The notes: generated by a model not told the origin, from the sequence alone. A DNA stretch of 64,000 bases from Glossina fuscipes (GCF_014805625.2 NW_023998415.1:40326997-40390996); one strand, 5' to 3'; positions 12,129 to 24,904 are shown, counted from the first letter of the stretch. Translations and numbers: made by a program.

Positions 12129-12696
12129 CCTACAGAGACATCTGTAATTGTCCGGTTGTCAGCCCCTCGGTCTAGCCATTCACTAACTTATTTCGTTTGT
12201 TTGTCTAAATGTCCCTTCCTACTATTAACCATCAATCAGTTTGCTGTCTGAAAATAATGTGTCAGATGGTTTTCAATTACCTATTCATGGAAGCAGGTAC
12301 AAAGTTGTCAAAAGGATTACCTTTCAATACCATATTTGTCATGATTAAGTAGGACGTGCGGACTATTATATAACAAACTTATTCAATTTAAATCAAATAT
12401 TCTTTTCAGTTTGTTCGCCTTCAATTCCAACAAAGTAGTTACACATTTGTTTGGGGAAAGAGACTAAGAAGCATTTTTGCCCCTCCATGACATAATATAT
12501 ATATATATGCACTGATCGGATTTCATCATATTCATGGCCATATCAAGAACGATATTTCGGTCCATAGTTTTAAATAAAATAGTTTTTCATGCCCTAAATA
12601 TCAAAATAAATATGAGGAAAATTCTTAAGAATTTATACAAAACGCTGTACAAGTCTAGCGAAAAATATCCGCTGCTTACGCTGAAAATGCTTATTC

Positions 12697-12985
12697 AGAT
12701 TTGTTCACTTCCGTTCTAGAAACTTCGATACGAAAATTGCCCATCAATCTGATCGACCAGTCAGTGAAAAAGTCAATGAAATCTTACAAAAAATCGTAGA
12801 AGACCGACCGACATAACGTTTCTAAGGAATCGAGCGTCCATGATAAAGTAGCTTTAAATCGTTTGCGTAAAGCTGAATATAAAAAAAAAAGATCGAAGTT
12901 TTTTAGGAGGACTCAAAAACGAGCTTGTCGACCGAAAAGATCGGCGAATTATGAGGAATGGCTTCAAAGTCGCGATCAACGCCCT
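12697..12985 (+). mobile_element. Mariner transposase fossil (N-terminal region)
   Basis: The frame from 12697 to the stop at 12814-12816 reads ...HFRSRNFDTKIAHQSDRP, then VSEKVNEILQKIVEDRPT, closely matching the mariner region that links the two DNA-binding helix-turn-helix motifs (FRSGxFDxKDxxRSGRP, then K-V-D-E-I-hydrophobic with xxDRHIS). After a frameshift the frame from 12821 continues HDKVALNRLRKAEYKKK, matching the mariner HKTVLNHLKKAGYKKK segment. Beyond 12893 the match fades through further indels. Both ends of the element and the whole catalytic domain are missing, so it is dead. Family assignment is firm; subfamily is not. Confidence 0.78.
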
Positions 12986-13172
12986 ATACGGTTGTGCTAC
13001 GTGTAGGATCCAATTACAAATAAATTATATATTAGATGCTCCGATCTGATCAAATGATGGATTTTGGGACCTTTGCTAGCAGCAACAGATTTACGAGAAG
13101 TAGATTTAAGCAAGCGAGGCACAAAAACCAGCCATAATTGGTAAATAAAAAGGGTATTGTCTTCCATCAGAG

Positions 13173-13173
<1 letters not shown>

Positions 13174-13218
<45 letters not shown>
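13174..13218. repeat. (CA)n microsatellite
   Basis: About 22 uninterrupted CA units, among the longest CA tracts in the window. Confidence 0.95.
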
Positions 13219-13219
<1 letters not shown>

Positions 13220-13835
13220 CACATCTTTAATGAGTTCACTTGACTGGTACGGGATTTTGACTCATTACTTATTGCTCGAAAACAGCTAAGATTTAGTTTA
13301 GCTAAAACAAAGCTTATAGATGACCATTTTTTTCCAAAATTTGTTAAATTGAACCCTTTTCTTAGATATGGCATTGAATATATCGCTAAGTAAAGGAGAA
13401 GAAATGATTGAATTACTTGAATGTTTCCATTGAGAGAACATAACCGTTGCATATAGAATGTGTAATTTAACCCACTTGTAGTTAAAGAACACTGATACAC
13501 TGAAAGACGAAAATTAAAAAAAAAATTGTACAGGTATTCGTTTAAAAGCGAATTATCGCTAGCTTGTCATCTTTAAGCTGAATGCGCTAGTCAGGCATCT
13601 TTGGACTGAAAACAAAGTGGCCATCATCAAGTCTTACGATCAGATCTAGCAACGCGAAGACCTTCACATATTTTAACAGCATTTAAGTGTTTTGTGTAAA
13701 ATTGTAGAAATTTTACTTATTCACTTTAAACCAAAGAATTGCAATAAAATTCTACATAAAAATATTTGAAATAATATTTTTAAAAACTTATATAAAACTT
13801 TAACGCTATACAACAATATATACATACAACAATTT

Positions 13836-13837
<2 letters not shown>

Positions 13838-13873
<36 letters not shown>
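13838..13873. repeat. (TA)n microsatellite
   Basis: About 18 TA units, followed about 25 bases later by a long T run (about 13897-13918). Confidence 0.93.
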
Positions 13874-13877
<4 letters not shown>

Positions 13878-16764
13878 AAAACAAATATATATATTTGTTT
13901 TTTTTTTTTTTTTTTTTTCTTTACCTTTAATAAGTGGAACTTGAAACTACATGAAATTACAATCAGTAAATGGAACGAATATAAACAGAAATGTAACAAA
14001 AAAGAGGAACATTGAACGCATTATTTGGACGGCAAGGACAAGAGCCCCAAATATGTGGCAATTCCTTAAGAGTTGAAATTATTTTTCATGTGCGTATATG
14101 CGTCTGGATGTGTATGTGAATTCGTACGAGACTTCATTGTCGTATACAATAAATTAAGAAAAGTGAAACTAAGTAAACGTGGGGATATTTCTTTCTGTGC
14201 TCTCTTAATGAATACATGGCAAGTGACTAGTAAGTAATTGCTTGTGCCTGCTGCATGCATGCACACAACTTTCGTTGCGGCATTTTCGCAGTGTTATGAT
14301 GGGGACCAAAATTATCTTGTAATGTGTTGCTTTTATTTTTTCACATTTGCGGTATTCCCACAGGGAACATGATCTGCTTTACCTTCATCTTATATGGCGT
14401 TAGCATGACCATCGATACCTTTACGCCTTAAAAGAGAAGATCAAATCAATTGATAATTGGGGAAAATTTTATAGCCAATCACTGCTAGAATAAGTAACGT
14501 TCTAGTTAAAGGTGTGTTTTTATTGCGAATTCAGCTATGATCCCGAATTTCGTCTTATCCATGAAATTTTTCGATTCGTATTCATTTTATTATGATTTTT
14601 GGCAAAGATTTTATAAATTTATTATCCTCCTCGAAATATATCGTTGGATGACGCAACAATAGCATCGTCATTATGTGTGCTGACTAGTAAAAAACTCAAT
14701 GATATATGAAATCCTTGCGAAAGTAGCGAAGCAAAAATCTTTACTTAAAAACAAACTAAAAAACAAAAAAAAAACACTTAAGACATCCAGTGTTTGCCAA
14801 ACACGATGTCAGATACCTTTCAATATTGTTCCACACACATTAAGCAAAACTCTTTGATCTATGGTCTAAGAAAATTTATCCATTAAGTTATGCGGGAAGA
14901 TATTGAAGCGTCGATACAAAATTCTGCTCTCCGTTGCCGAACAAATCTCAACGCTAGCCAATTAAGTGCACTAAACGGTCCATTTTTGATTTGCACTCTA
15001 TAAAATGTTTGGTCTTCCGAAATACACTAAACCCTCAAAAGAATCCGACATTCATATATAGTCATATTTACTTAACGGGGGAAACCATCAATGTTGTAGC
15101 TTGAAAAAAGCAGGTGGAAGAATAGGCGATAGAATAACGAGACGCGGGGGAGTCACATTACGCACATATGTAACTATTAAATGATTCTTCAAAATTATTA
15201 GCAAATGGCAATAATGCCGTCATTCTAACGGTGTAGGTATCCGTAGTTTAAGCGGTCTGAAGCTCATAAGCTATCCGGTGTAGAATTGAATTTAGAAGAG
15301 AAAACAAACAAGAATCACTTAATCGATATGTTTGCGGGCATTTCATGTAGAAAGTTTCTTTTCATTCAACGTTCAAAACATCTATCGCCCCAATTAAAGA
15401 AAATGTACCACGCCTATTTTTAAATCTGATCTTTAGCTCTAAGCTAATTAAATTTTGATTCGGCTTTAGATGTCCACGCCAGTTTGGGCGACGATGGTAC
15501 ACTTGACAACAACAGAAAGATAGACGCACGCAAATCGAATACTTTTTAATCAGTGCAACCCAAATAGCATTCATAGTGTTCTGGCATCTTCGAAGTTTGC
15601 GAGAAGATTTTGTTTCAATGACTCGTCGTTGAAGCAAGCTATGCAATTCAATCGAAAGTGATTGTGCTTTTTTTCCACTCACTTATTTTTGTTTGTTATG
15701 ATCAATCCGTCAAGCGTGAGCGGACTCTCATTGGATGAAATTGGATATTTTGGATATTTGTTTAAAGCCGAATCATAATTAATACGCATTAGTAAGTTGC
15801 TTGTGGAGGTACATTTGAATAGAACATGTTCCAACATTCAATTTTCTATCTATCGTAGTGATCGTACAACGCATATATTTCAGCTCATATCTATATACGA
15901 TTTAATATCACTTGATAAATCACTATACAAGTACTGAAAAGTACTTATTATATATACCTCGTTTAATTTCTGCATAGCGTAGCTGTTAGCAACTGCCGGC
16001 AAATTAATAAAATTGAAATCATATTAAGGAATAGCAAAAAACTCTAGATGCTCTAGGAATGTGATCAATAACAAAGTTATTTTGAAAAAAATGTATTAGA
16101 TAATGACACGGACGGGACTTATCTAACTCAAGCATTCGAGCTTCACGATCATAAGTATGCCATAAAGCCAACTGCGAGCGTTTTTCCTATACGCTAACTC
16201 TACTTTCCCTTTGTCATCGGGGTAATGTTTTAAATCTTTATTGATTTTAAATACTTTTTCTCAGCCGAATTATTACGAACTTAAGGAAATTCCTCAAAGA
16301 AGCGCCGAATCGAATATTTTACAAACTCTTGTACGCTAACAACCTACCTTGACCAGGATTAGGCGTTTTTATCTATACGCCCATTGTCTCACTACAGATC
16401 TACTACTACCTCTGGACTAACAGACTCAGTCTGCTTTAATCCTGGCATATATTGTAATAACCTTCATGTAATGGTCTTCGTCGAAAAGTACATAGATATA
16501 TATAAAAGTTGTTTTGTATATAGTAAGGTAAAGTGAAGTTGAAAAATCTGGTTTAAGCTGCATGTTGCAAATAATAAAGAAAAACTTTACAAACTATAAA
16601 ATCTGAGTACAGATAGAATTGTACATGTTTTCTGAGAAGCGTGTAATTATTGCTACTCATTGACCTATTGTATCCAGAATCCATGATATCGTTGGCTGTT
16701 CCTTCATCTTTCTCGGAATCCTTAGACAAGCAATTTTTTTTCGCAATCTGTCTCTGTAGATATC

Positions 16765-16792
16765 TATATATATACATATATATATATATATT
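16765..16792. repeat. (TA)n microsatellite with one CA interruption
   Basis: TA units interrupted once by a C in a TATACATATA context. Confidence 0.85.
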
Positions 16793-18663
16793 ATGCACGT
16801 ATAGTTTATTAATGATTTGGAGTTAAAAGTAAATTGAGTCTCGCTGCTTGAAAACCTTTTACCAAGTGTATGTTTTTTATGATATTACTGACGGTTTGTT
16901 GTTGCTGCTTTTCTTGTTGTTTTTTTAGTTATTTTTTTAGTCGCATCCCTACACATTTCTCCATTTACTGCGGGTTCATTAAATTTTATTTCGTTTTATT
17001 TTTAAAAGTTCGTTTTGGTTCTCCTTTTTTTTTTGTTTTTTTTTTTTTGTTTTTATAACACAATAAAACAAGAATGAACGTTGATGCTGGTCGGTGGTTT
17101 CGCTTTTAATTTTATTTTTAATTTTTTCCTTTTATTTATATATATATGCATAAACAATACATACATACATACACATGCATATGTATGTATGTAAAAAGAA
17201 GTAAAGGATCTGTTGGTTTTGACAAAACTCTACTTTCATGATCGCCATCAAGGTTGAACCTGTTTTGTGACTCGACCGAAATATTTGTTGAAAAGAAGAA
17301 AAAAAAAAAAAACAAAAAACAAAATTAAAAAATAAAAAAAAAAAAAAGGCCGTGCATGCACGTCGTCGTGTATAAATTTATCATACGGTTTCTATAGTTT
17401 CTTCTTCTTTAAGAGAAATTGTTTTTTCTGTTTTCTGTTTTCTTTTTTCTTTTTTGTCTTTTTTCGTACGGAAGGATTTTTATTTCATCAGAGATTAATG
17501 TCTCGAGGTTTTGCGGTAAATTTTCGGTTTGCTGTTCTTATTTTATTTTTATGTTTAATTCTGTTTTCTTTCCTTAGTGGAACAGGTTTATTAATTTTAT
17601 GTTTACATCCACTATGGGGAGTATATTAGATTTGTGAAATGCGAAGAGCCCATAATATCGTGCGTATGTTTAAGCTTGATCGGTATGATAAGAACAAAAC
17701 CGATTTAGTCATGTTTGTCCGTTTGTCTGCTCTGCACAAAAATAAACTAATTCTCATTATATTCTCTTATAATTGCATATTATTACACAACACGATTAAA
17801 TTCGTTCGTAATCGGGAAGAGTTTACAAAAATTTCAACGATTTTCTCTCTACCTCTTCTCTATATCATAAAATTGATTTATGTGCATTTCTAGTACTTTT
17901 TTAGATCTGTTTAGATGTAATGAAGCATGCTATGTTAAGTATATTACTTCTTGAATCCGTTACATTAAATGCCTACAGGCATATGTGTGTGCATGTGCAT
18001 GTGTATGTGTGTGTGTGTCTGTGTGTGTATAACTACACTAGAAAAGATAATGTATTTCCCTGGAAGGCATAGTCCGCTTAGTCCATAATACATACGCTTA
18101 TGTAGCTCCTGAAATTCTTTGCCAGATTCTTTGCGGACAAAGCAAAAAACGAATAAATACTAATTATCAAAAAATCATTCAACGCGATATATAAATTATT
18201 TATTTTTTTTTAATTTTTTTGCTTTAGCTTTCTTTTTTACAATTTTTAATTTTTGATTTATTAAGGTCATTGATTTTTTTATGGCGAGGTGTGATTATTT
18301 TAAAAAATATATTTTTATGTCTTACCTTATATTTTGGAAATTCTATTATTTTAAAACTAATTTTTATTTTACCCACAGTCAACTGTCGCTCTATCTCTTT
18401 CATATACGGTCTCTTGGTAAATTTGATTTATTTTCTTGATGTTTTTGTTTTTTTTTTATTTATTTATTTTTTTTTTTTTGACATAAGCCATAAATTTTAT
18501 TTAAGTTTTTTCGTTTTTTTAATATTTTCAATTAAGGGCGTTACCGACGCATATGTAGGTGTAGGAGGTTGGTTTTTGATAAATTACAAATCAAATTGAA
18601 ATCATATCTTCAGGCCCTGTCTGTTGTTGGCACTTGCTTAATCAAAACAAAAAAAAAAAAAAA

Positions 18664-18690
18664 ATAAATAAATAAATAAATAAATAAAAT
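18664..18690. repeat. (AAAT)n tetranucleotide microsatellite following poly(A)
   Basis: Six to seven AAAT units directly after an A run, the usual pattern of a repeat that grew from a poly(A) tract. Confidence 0.88.
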
Positions 18691-18722
18691 AAGCGTTATT
18701 CGCCCGAATTTATGCTCAAGTT

Positions 18723-18724
<2 letters not shown>

Positions 18725-18754
<30 letters not shown>
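18725..18754. repeat. (GT)n microsatellite
   Basis: About fifteen GT units. Confidence 0.93.
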
Positions 18755-18756
<2 letters not shown>

Positions 18757-19307
18757 CATGATGTAGTTAATATATAAGGAATTCCTATCTTGGGTGCTAA
18801 CAAAGATTTCATGTAATTTTGTAATTTATTGTTAGAATATTTTTTAAATTTACAATAAAATAATAATAAAATATGGGTGCCGTTCGTTTAAGTCTTCGGG
18901 CTTTAAGATTAGGTTAAGGACTTTCAATTAATTCTGATTAGTTTTCAAAAATCAAATCGTGCATAGTGCTTAGATTTTTTTCTTTCTTTTTTTTTTTTAT
19001 CTATATTCGTTTAATTTTAAATACAAGTAAAATAAACACGAATAAGGTGAGGAATATAAATTGATTTTGAAGCAAATCTTCGATACACGTAACTGAATTC
19101 GTTAACGATAATTCACATCAGGTACATTCCAAGTGTGTTTATACCTATACTTACATTATATATGTTTGTATTTTTAAATAGTACGACCAATGTGATCGGT
19201 TAAGTACCGTCGCTAAAAAAATAACATTTGTGCTTATCCTTTTCGTCAAATTTAGTTCGAAAGTAACTAAAAACATTATAGGTATTCACCGATCACCGTA
19301 CTATTAA

Positions 19308-19600
19308 ATACCCTACACAATTTCGCCCAACACACTTATTCATATAATAACTTTTTAAAATAAGGCGTTGTATGGGAAGTACTCGAAAAAGTCGTCCGAC
19401 CCGAACGCCTTTCAATCGCGTGCGTCCTTGGGCCACAGCGTGTCGGTGTACAAAGTTTCATCAAAATATTTCAAAAATTGCCACCTGTAGGTTGTATACA
19501 AGAATACATGGCCGGGCATCAGAGGGATAGACAGACAGATGTTCTCAGATCGGAAAGACATTCCGAAAGACGGAGCGAAGGAGGTATAATAAATGGTGGA
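19308..19600. mobile_element. ATACCC-family interspersed repeat, copy 1
   Basis: The left edge is ATACCCTACACAATTT at 19308, and the right side reads GGTATAATAAATGGTGGA near 19584-19601, resembling an inverted copy of the ATACCC end plus its flank. Inside are AAAGTTTCATCAAAATATTT and ATTGCCACCTGTAGGTTGTA near 19453-19498 and the core GATAGACAGACAGATG near 19525. These words recall a nonautonomous repeat very common in fly genomes. No protein is encoded; the 72-codon frame at 19478-19696 is incidental. The exact class (Helitron-like, TIR element or retroelement piece) cannot be fixed from one window. Confidence 0.55.
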
Positions 19601-19931
19601 TATATATCCAGTCTTTCTTTTTGCTCAAACTTTCAGGCTTTACCCACTTTTTCTAAATTGTCAAGTTTGTCGCCTAGAGTTGTAAGCCGAACTTGAGATT
19701 TTTTCTAAGAAAGCCTGGATATCAAGTTCGCTTACAACCATAAAAAAGGAAATGTAATATAAATTAGGTGAACGTTGTATATAAAATTGCATAAACGATA
19801 TTATTCAGCATTGCTTCGGAATGAAACATAAATGGCAACACTGCTACAAGAGCCGTATGATCTCTGGATAGTATCAGCTTTCCAGCGAAACGATGCAATG
19901 CCCCGAAGGACTTGAAATGGTCCCACATTTT

Positions 19932-20165
19932 GTTATACCGATCGATTTAGAATCATCTTCTGAGTCAATCTAAGCTTGTCTATCCGTCTGTCAGTCTCTT
20001 CGTATGTTTGTCTCGTTGTCTTGTGGTCGCAACTTTTTGGGATTTTGTGATGAGATTTGGTGCACTAATATGTTTCAACCTAAGGGCGAACGCTAGTGAA
20101 AATTGTGCGGACCATTGCGGATGGGCCGTGCCCCACTATGATGTTTTTACATGTTTTTTTTTTTT
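19932..20165. mobile_element. ATACCC-family interspersed repeat, copy 2
   Basis: It starts near TTATACCGATCG, runs through TCTGAGTCAATCTAAGCTTG and TCTATCCGTCTGTCAGTC (about 19960-20000), then GGTGCACTAATATG, GGGCGAACGCTAGTGAAAAT and TGTGCGGACCATTGCGGATG (about 20060-20130), and ends CCCACTATGATGTTTTTACA. The end matches the flank of the copy at 28478-28840 (CCATTATAATGTTTTCAC) and the ATCTAAGCTTGTCT core matches 59623-59640. Noncoding. It defines the longer body of the family better than copy 1. Confidence 0.6.
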
Positions 20166-20743
20166 TTTGCAAGCTTTTCGAATCCCAAGCTATTTTCAAT
20201 TTTATTTGGTTTGTAAAATAACGAATCGAGTTGCTCTAGTTTTAAAACTTTCCATTTGAAAGATAGTGAAAGACTCTCAGTATTACCAGTAGGTTGTATT
20301 TGATACGCGTCTTTATCCATTGCAAGTGGAATGACAAAATCAACAAAATTAACTTTTTTAATTAAGGCGGTGAATGACACAACTAAAAAAGTTATAGTGG
20401 CCCCATGTCCTTTAGAAAAATAACGTGTTTGTTTCCTTCTCGTCCTCATTAAGTCCAAAAAAGAGAAAAAAAAAACCACCACAAGAGTTAAAGGGTCTCG
20501 TACTATCAGTACTTCAAATGATATGTATACATACATATATATATATATATATACAGATATAAATATATATGTACGCTTTTGTGTGTGCGTTGTGAGCCGT
20601 GACTTACTAAAAAAGAGCCGGATCCATCTTGTGAAAAAGATAGCTGAACCGATGTTGAATACATTAACATAACATGTGTATCCCATGAATTCATATTTAA
20701 AAATATTTAGTGAGTTGATTAGAATGTTGAGAGGGCGATTCAC
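20147..20743 (-). other. 198-codon open frame, probably not a gene
   Basis: This is the longest uninterrupted open frame in the window. It begins in AT-rich DNA, passes through a (TA)n-derived Tyr-Ile block and through the flank of ATACCC repeat copy 2, and ends in a poly-Lys stretch encoded by the T run at about 20155-20170. The translation has no domain, signal peptide or conserved motif that I recognise, and its lysine and tyrosine blocks are pure simple-repeat products. I list it because of its length but think it is fortuitous. Confidence 0.15.
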
Positions 20744-21001
20744 TTCCTCCCGGTTACTGTCCAGTAAATATATAAGAAAGAAATTTCAGGCATAAAATCA
20801 CATTCGATTTCGATTATTTTAAAATTTTTTTTAGTTTACAATCAATCACCAGCGAAGTCTACCACTATAATCAACAATTACTATATATATCAACTGTTTC
20901 GAAGTTAACTTGGGACTGATTTCATGTCCACCGAACCTTAGTAGTCAAGATGTTTCTCAAAATAATATAAGCACATCCTTTCATATATTAAATGAAGTCT
21001 A

Positions 21002-21661
21002 TTAAACCCACCCAATAGGTGCGAACGGCTGCAATGAACCAAACATTTTTTTGAAGCCGGTTTTACATCAATAAGAGAGCTCTTCCGATAACGAGGCAAA
21101 TACATGCATCACATCTTTCCGGGCGAACTGTCCAAAGTTTTGCCAGGTCATTAAAGATGCGAGAGGTCTTGCATTGTCACGATGGAAGACGATATCATTC
21201 CGATTGATCAATTCCAGACGTTGTATCTTAATTGCATGCTTCATCAGTTGGTAGAGTCAGTACTTTGGCCAAGTTGGGGCAGCTAATGATGCATAACTGC
21301 ATACAAAGTAGTAGCTCAGATGACTTCAATCCAGGCTTTGACAGCGTTTGAGTACAGAGATTCCCCTTCAGCATTTCTAGAATTTCTGGTTTCACTTCAG
21401 CACCGACTCGCAAGTAGAAATTCGACTCAATACATCTTTCATTGTTCATCGCCATGGCATCCATACGTCAGGCTTTAAAATTGTCTTCTGTTCACTGAAT
21501 AGTTTTGCAGAGATGTCGTAAGATGAAATAGGCCGATGTTCCGTAATGTTGTGGAGAATTTCATCAAATTCATCAATGATAGACGGACCGGAGTATGGCG
21601 TCTCTTCAACATCAAAACCTGCTGCTGCATAAAATATTTTTACTGCTTTGGTCGAAATCAT
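21002..21661 (-). mobile_element. Mariner transposase fossil (best copy, internally deleted)
   Basis: Reading the minus strand, 21661 to about 21446 gives IIDEFDEILHNITEHRPISS then YDIS and PDVWMPWR, the mariner linker region and WVPHEL-type motif. A shifted frame (21464-21228) carries ICESxLK-like and CPNLAKVLTLPTDEA sequence, and after another shift IKIQRLELINRNDIVFHRDN then ARP at 21164-21187, the conserved block containing the second catalytic aspartate of mariner transposases (D,D34D). Several stops and indels make it non-functional, and the first catalytic Asp region is largely deleted. A CACCCAATAGGTGCGAAC word at about 21009-21026 may belong to the end of the element. About 650 bp remain of the usual 1.3 kb. 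Confidence 0.82.
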
Positions 21662-22360
21662 TTTATTAAAATAGCTCGAGTGTTTTCGGACTTTTGTTGC
21701 CTTTTAAAACCACGATTGACATTTTTTGTTCCTTTTCATCTAAAAACATTAACCGAAGATTTTCTTAAAAAAAAGAAGAAGAAGAATTCTATGATTGTCT
21801 AATTTTCCATTGTATCCAGACAAAACTCAGAAGACTTGGCTTCTTCTTTTTCAAGTACACTTATAACTCAGTCTTGCGTAATTCCTATTTAAATCTAAAA
21901 ATGTTTCACTTCATCGTAGAAGATCTTAAGCAAATTTTTTCCTTCTAAAAATAACTATATATAAAGCAATTTTGATACGTAAACGCATTAATCTATTATT
22001 CCAAATTTCATATTGCTGGCATCGTGTTACCCTTTTACGAGAGCTTCTTACGCGTGTCTTATCAGAAGCAGTCTAGAAAGACTTTCCCGAACGTGGGTAA
22101 AAATGAAGCTGAAATATATTCTCAAAACTAAATTTTTCCTATTCTTCTCTTTCTCTCTCTGTTTCTATCGCTGTCTACCTTTCTTACAAAATTAAATATT
22201 AGAAGAGATGAATAAAAAAAACATGCTTTAGTTGCAATGTTTAAAAAGTTTCGCACTTTAATCGCGCAACAAAGGACTGGCAGTCTTAGTCCTGTCCTTC
22301 CTTTTTTCAATCCATGCAAAAAAAAAAAAGAAGCCAAATTAGGAAACATTTCAATATTCT

Positions 22361-22407
<47 letters not shown>

Positions 22408-22946
22408 CATTTTTAATTACAAGACACACAAAGAAGACGCCTTTGATTAATCCTTTTATTCCTGCTATCAACCTTTTTCTTTTCTTTTTTTTTTTTTTTT
22501 TTTTTTGTTTTGTTTAATTTTTCACTGCAGACGGTGATGATTAATAACAGAAATTGTTATTTTCTTTCGGAAAATGAGGAAAAAAGAGAAAAGGTAGAAA
22601 AACTCTTTTATCGATACAAATTTTTTTTGCTTTTTCTTCTTTTCTTTTTAGCTCGCAAACGTAGACGAAAGGACTGAAATAAATTTACATAAAACTTTCA
22701 AGAGCCAAAAAGAAATTAAAAGTTTCTCATGCTGCCAAATTGCTTTTCTTTAATTAAAACTCAAGTAGAAATGTTTAAAGAGCAATATCTGAATAATGCA
22801 AAAGTGGATTGTTGTTGTTTTTTTATTTTCAATACATTTTAAAAATGACTAATATTTGTATTCGAAGGATGAGAGAGAATATGCTAGATTTTAATTTCTT
22901 CGTTTGCAATGCCCAGAAATATGCATTAGGAAACCATAATGTAAAA

Positions 22947-22971
22947 ATATATATATATATATATATATATT
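22947..22971. repeat. (TA)n microsatellite
   Basis: Twelve TA units. Confidence 0.9.
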
Positions 22972-23489
22972 TATACGTGGTAAATAGTAAGTCAGCTCAG
23001 CAATATCGATTCATTTGGCGATTAATGCTGAAATGTTCATGGCCGCCGCATATCTTAAGATACATTGATGGCTTCTCATAGGATAAGCTTAGAAATGGGC
23101 TTGACCCGCCTACAACCATGCTCTTCTAATCGCAAACAATTACAACGCGACATCCAGCTTAAGATGGTGTCAATGGGGCCAGCTAAAGAATGAGAATGAA
23201 ATGAAAATTTTGATGGACCGGTCAGTCGATCTTTCGGAATGATTTTAATCAATATTAATTATGTTAATATAAAAGTTGACCAAATGAATTAAAACTTTCT
23301 TGTGAGGGAACAACTTTATATAGCAACTGTTCCATTTGCCATAGATAACGTCCGAATTTAGGTATGAAAGACTTCGTAAGAAGCCTGTCTGTCTATCCTA
23401 CAGTAGAAGTTTGTCTTGTTTGTCTTCTCTTATCTCTTTCGTTAGTTTGCTCTACCTGTATCTTTGCGCGGCTTTTGATCTCTTCAAAG

Positions 23490-23517
<28 letters not shown>
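23490..23517. repeat. (TA)n microsatellite
   Basis: About fourteen TA units, followed by CATATATCTATATTT. Confidence 0.9.
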
Positions 23518-23523
<6 letters not shown>

Positions 23524-24207
23524 TCTATATTTTTAGATAAATTCCAATCAATTCGAGTTGAAAATTACCACAAATGACTTGCTAGCAGATCGACAATTTG
23601 ATAAAACAAAAATCCCCGAATAGAATGTATTTATATCTTCGTTATGTAACAGATAATGTAAGATTCGGCTAAGGAAGAACCTTGCTTTTACTTATTTTGA
23701 TATTTGGGTAAAAAAAAGAAAAATTTATTTACTATTTAATGGGAAAAGTTATTGGACTAGAAGATAATAAGCAAAGAGAGTGAAAAATAAATAAACCCTT
23801 TTGTAGAATAATGGCTTTACTTCAATTTATAATAAAAAAAAAAAAAAGAATAAGAAGCAATGATGCCTTCTGACGATGGTTACTTATCTTTTAGTTCTTT
23901 AAAAATGATAATTTCCTCTAATGTTCACAAATAAAGCGGTACCCTTTCGTTAAAATATGTATAAGAAAATGGATAAGCAAGGAACGATGATAACTACAGC
24001 AACGCAGAGCAATAACAGAACAATTGCAATAAATACACTGTCACAAACAGTTGGCAGCATATTTTGGGGCTGCATCATTACACGTCTGTCTATATTACTG
24101 TGGTTTTTATAAACTAGACGTTGAAAGATGAATGAATGAATGCTTGCTTATAAATAAGTGCAACCAAAAAGGGTTTGCTATTTTTTTTTTTTTTTTTTTT
24201 TTTTTTT

Positions 24208-24307
24208 NNNNNNNNNNNNNNNNNNNNNNNNNNNNNNNNNNNNNNNNNNNNNNNNNNNNNNNNNNNNNNNNNNNNNNNNNNNNNNNNNNNNNNNNNNNNN
24301 NNNNNNN
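24208..24307. other. Assembly gap, exactly 100 N
   Basis: A run of 100 N, the conventional placeholder for a gap of unknown size. It is flanked on the left by 27 T and on the right by about 29 A, so the assembler lost its path in homopolymers. Open frames drawn across it are meaningless. Confidence 0.99.
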
Positions 24308-24342
<35 letters not shown>

Positions 24343-24904
24343 AAACAAAAAAAACGTACTATTGCTGCTGTTGCTGCTGTTGATGATAAAGTTTTTGCTG
24401 CCAAACGCAAATTAAATGGTCGAAAGGGAGATTATCTGTTACTCACTATCTCAACGCACTACTAGGAATCAACATAAATGTTTGTCGTGTTGTGTACTTT
24501 TTTTCTGTTTTCCTCCTCTCTTTTCTACTTTTGCCACTCTGATGAAGTTTTAAGTTGTAGTTGGATTTTAACCCTTTTTTTTTTTTTTTTTGCTTTTCTG
24601 TTTGTCTTTCTGTTTCTGTTTCTCTAGGATTTTAATAACCTTCAGCTGACGGTTTCTCTATAAAAAAAAAAAAATAAAAAAAAAAATAAAAAAAAACGAC
24701 AAAAAGAAAAGAAAAACAGAAGCAATCTTTTTTTTCTTTTTTCTTGTACTTTTCTCTCTCCTTTCAGTTTTTATTTATTTATTTATTTAGTTTGTTTTGT
24801 TTTGTTTTTTTGGCGTCTTTTTTAAGGAACCGTAGAATGAAGCCCTTCCTTTTTCGAAAGCTTTAAGCGATCTTTCTTAAGTCTGATGTAACTGCTGCTT
24901 TATG

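Larger units (their letters stand above)
12986..19290. other. Long noncoding stretch with microsatellites
   Basis: No gene is supported over about 6.3 kb. The minus frame at 12997-13500 is held open by a (CA)n tract and the minus frame at 13721-13999 by (TA)n and poly(T). The 106-codon minus frame at 15362-15682 has no recognisable family. From 16.8 to 18.7 kb T- and A-rich tracts dominate and give phenylalanine-rich frames without meaning. Individual repeats are listed separately. Confidence 0.6.
21662..24180. other. Noncoding stretch with long A and T runs
   Basis: No gene recognised. It holds paired long A and T runs near 22366-22398 and 22487-22506, a (TA)n at 22947-22971 and another at 23490-23517. 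A short plus-strand stretch near 23195-23220 (AAAATTTTGATGGACCGGTC) resembles the mariner segment after WVPHEL and might be a tiny fourth fossil; I do not call it. A diverged GTCTGTCTATCC core at 23383-23394 may be a remnant of the ATACCC family. Confidence 0.55.

Noticed and set aside
12997..13500. 167-codon minus-strand frame
   Set aside because: Held open by the (CA)n microsatellite (Cys-Val run); no recognisable domain.
15362..15682. 106-codon minus frame as a gene
   Set aside because: No family, no clear start context and no composition shift; kept only as unexplained open sequence.
20147..20743. 198-codon minus-strand open frame as a possible gene
   Set aside because: Its sequence is partly poly-Lys and Tyr-Ile from simple repeats and it overlaps an interspersed repeat; no domain or homologous motif is visible.
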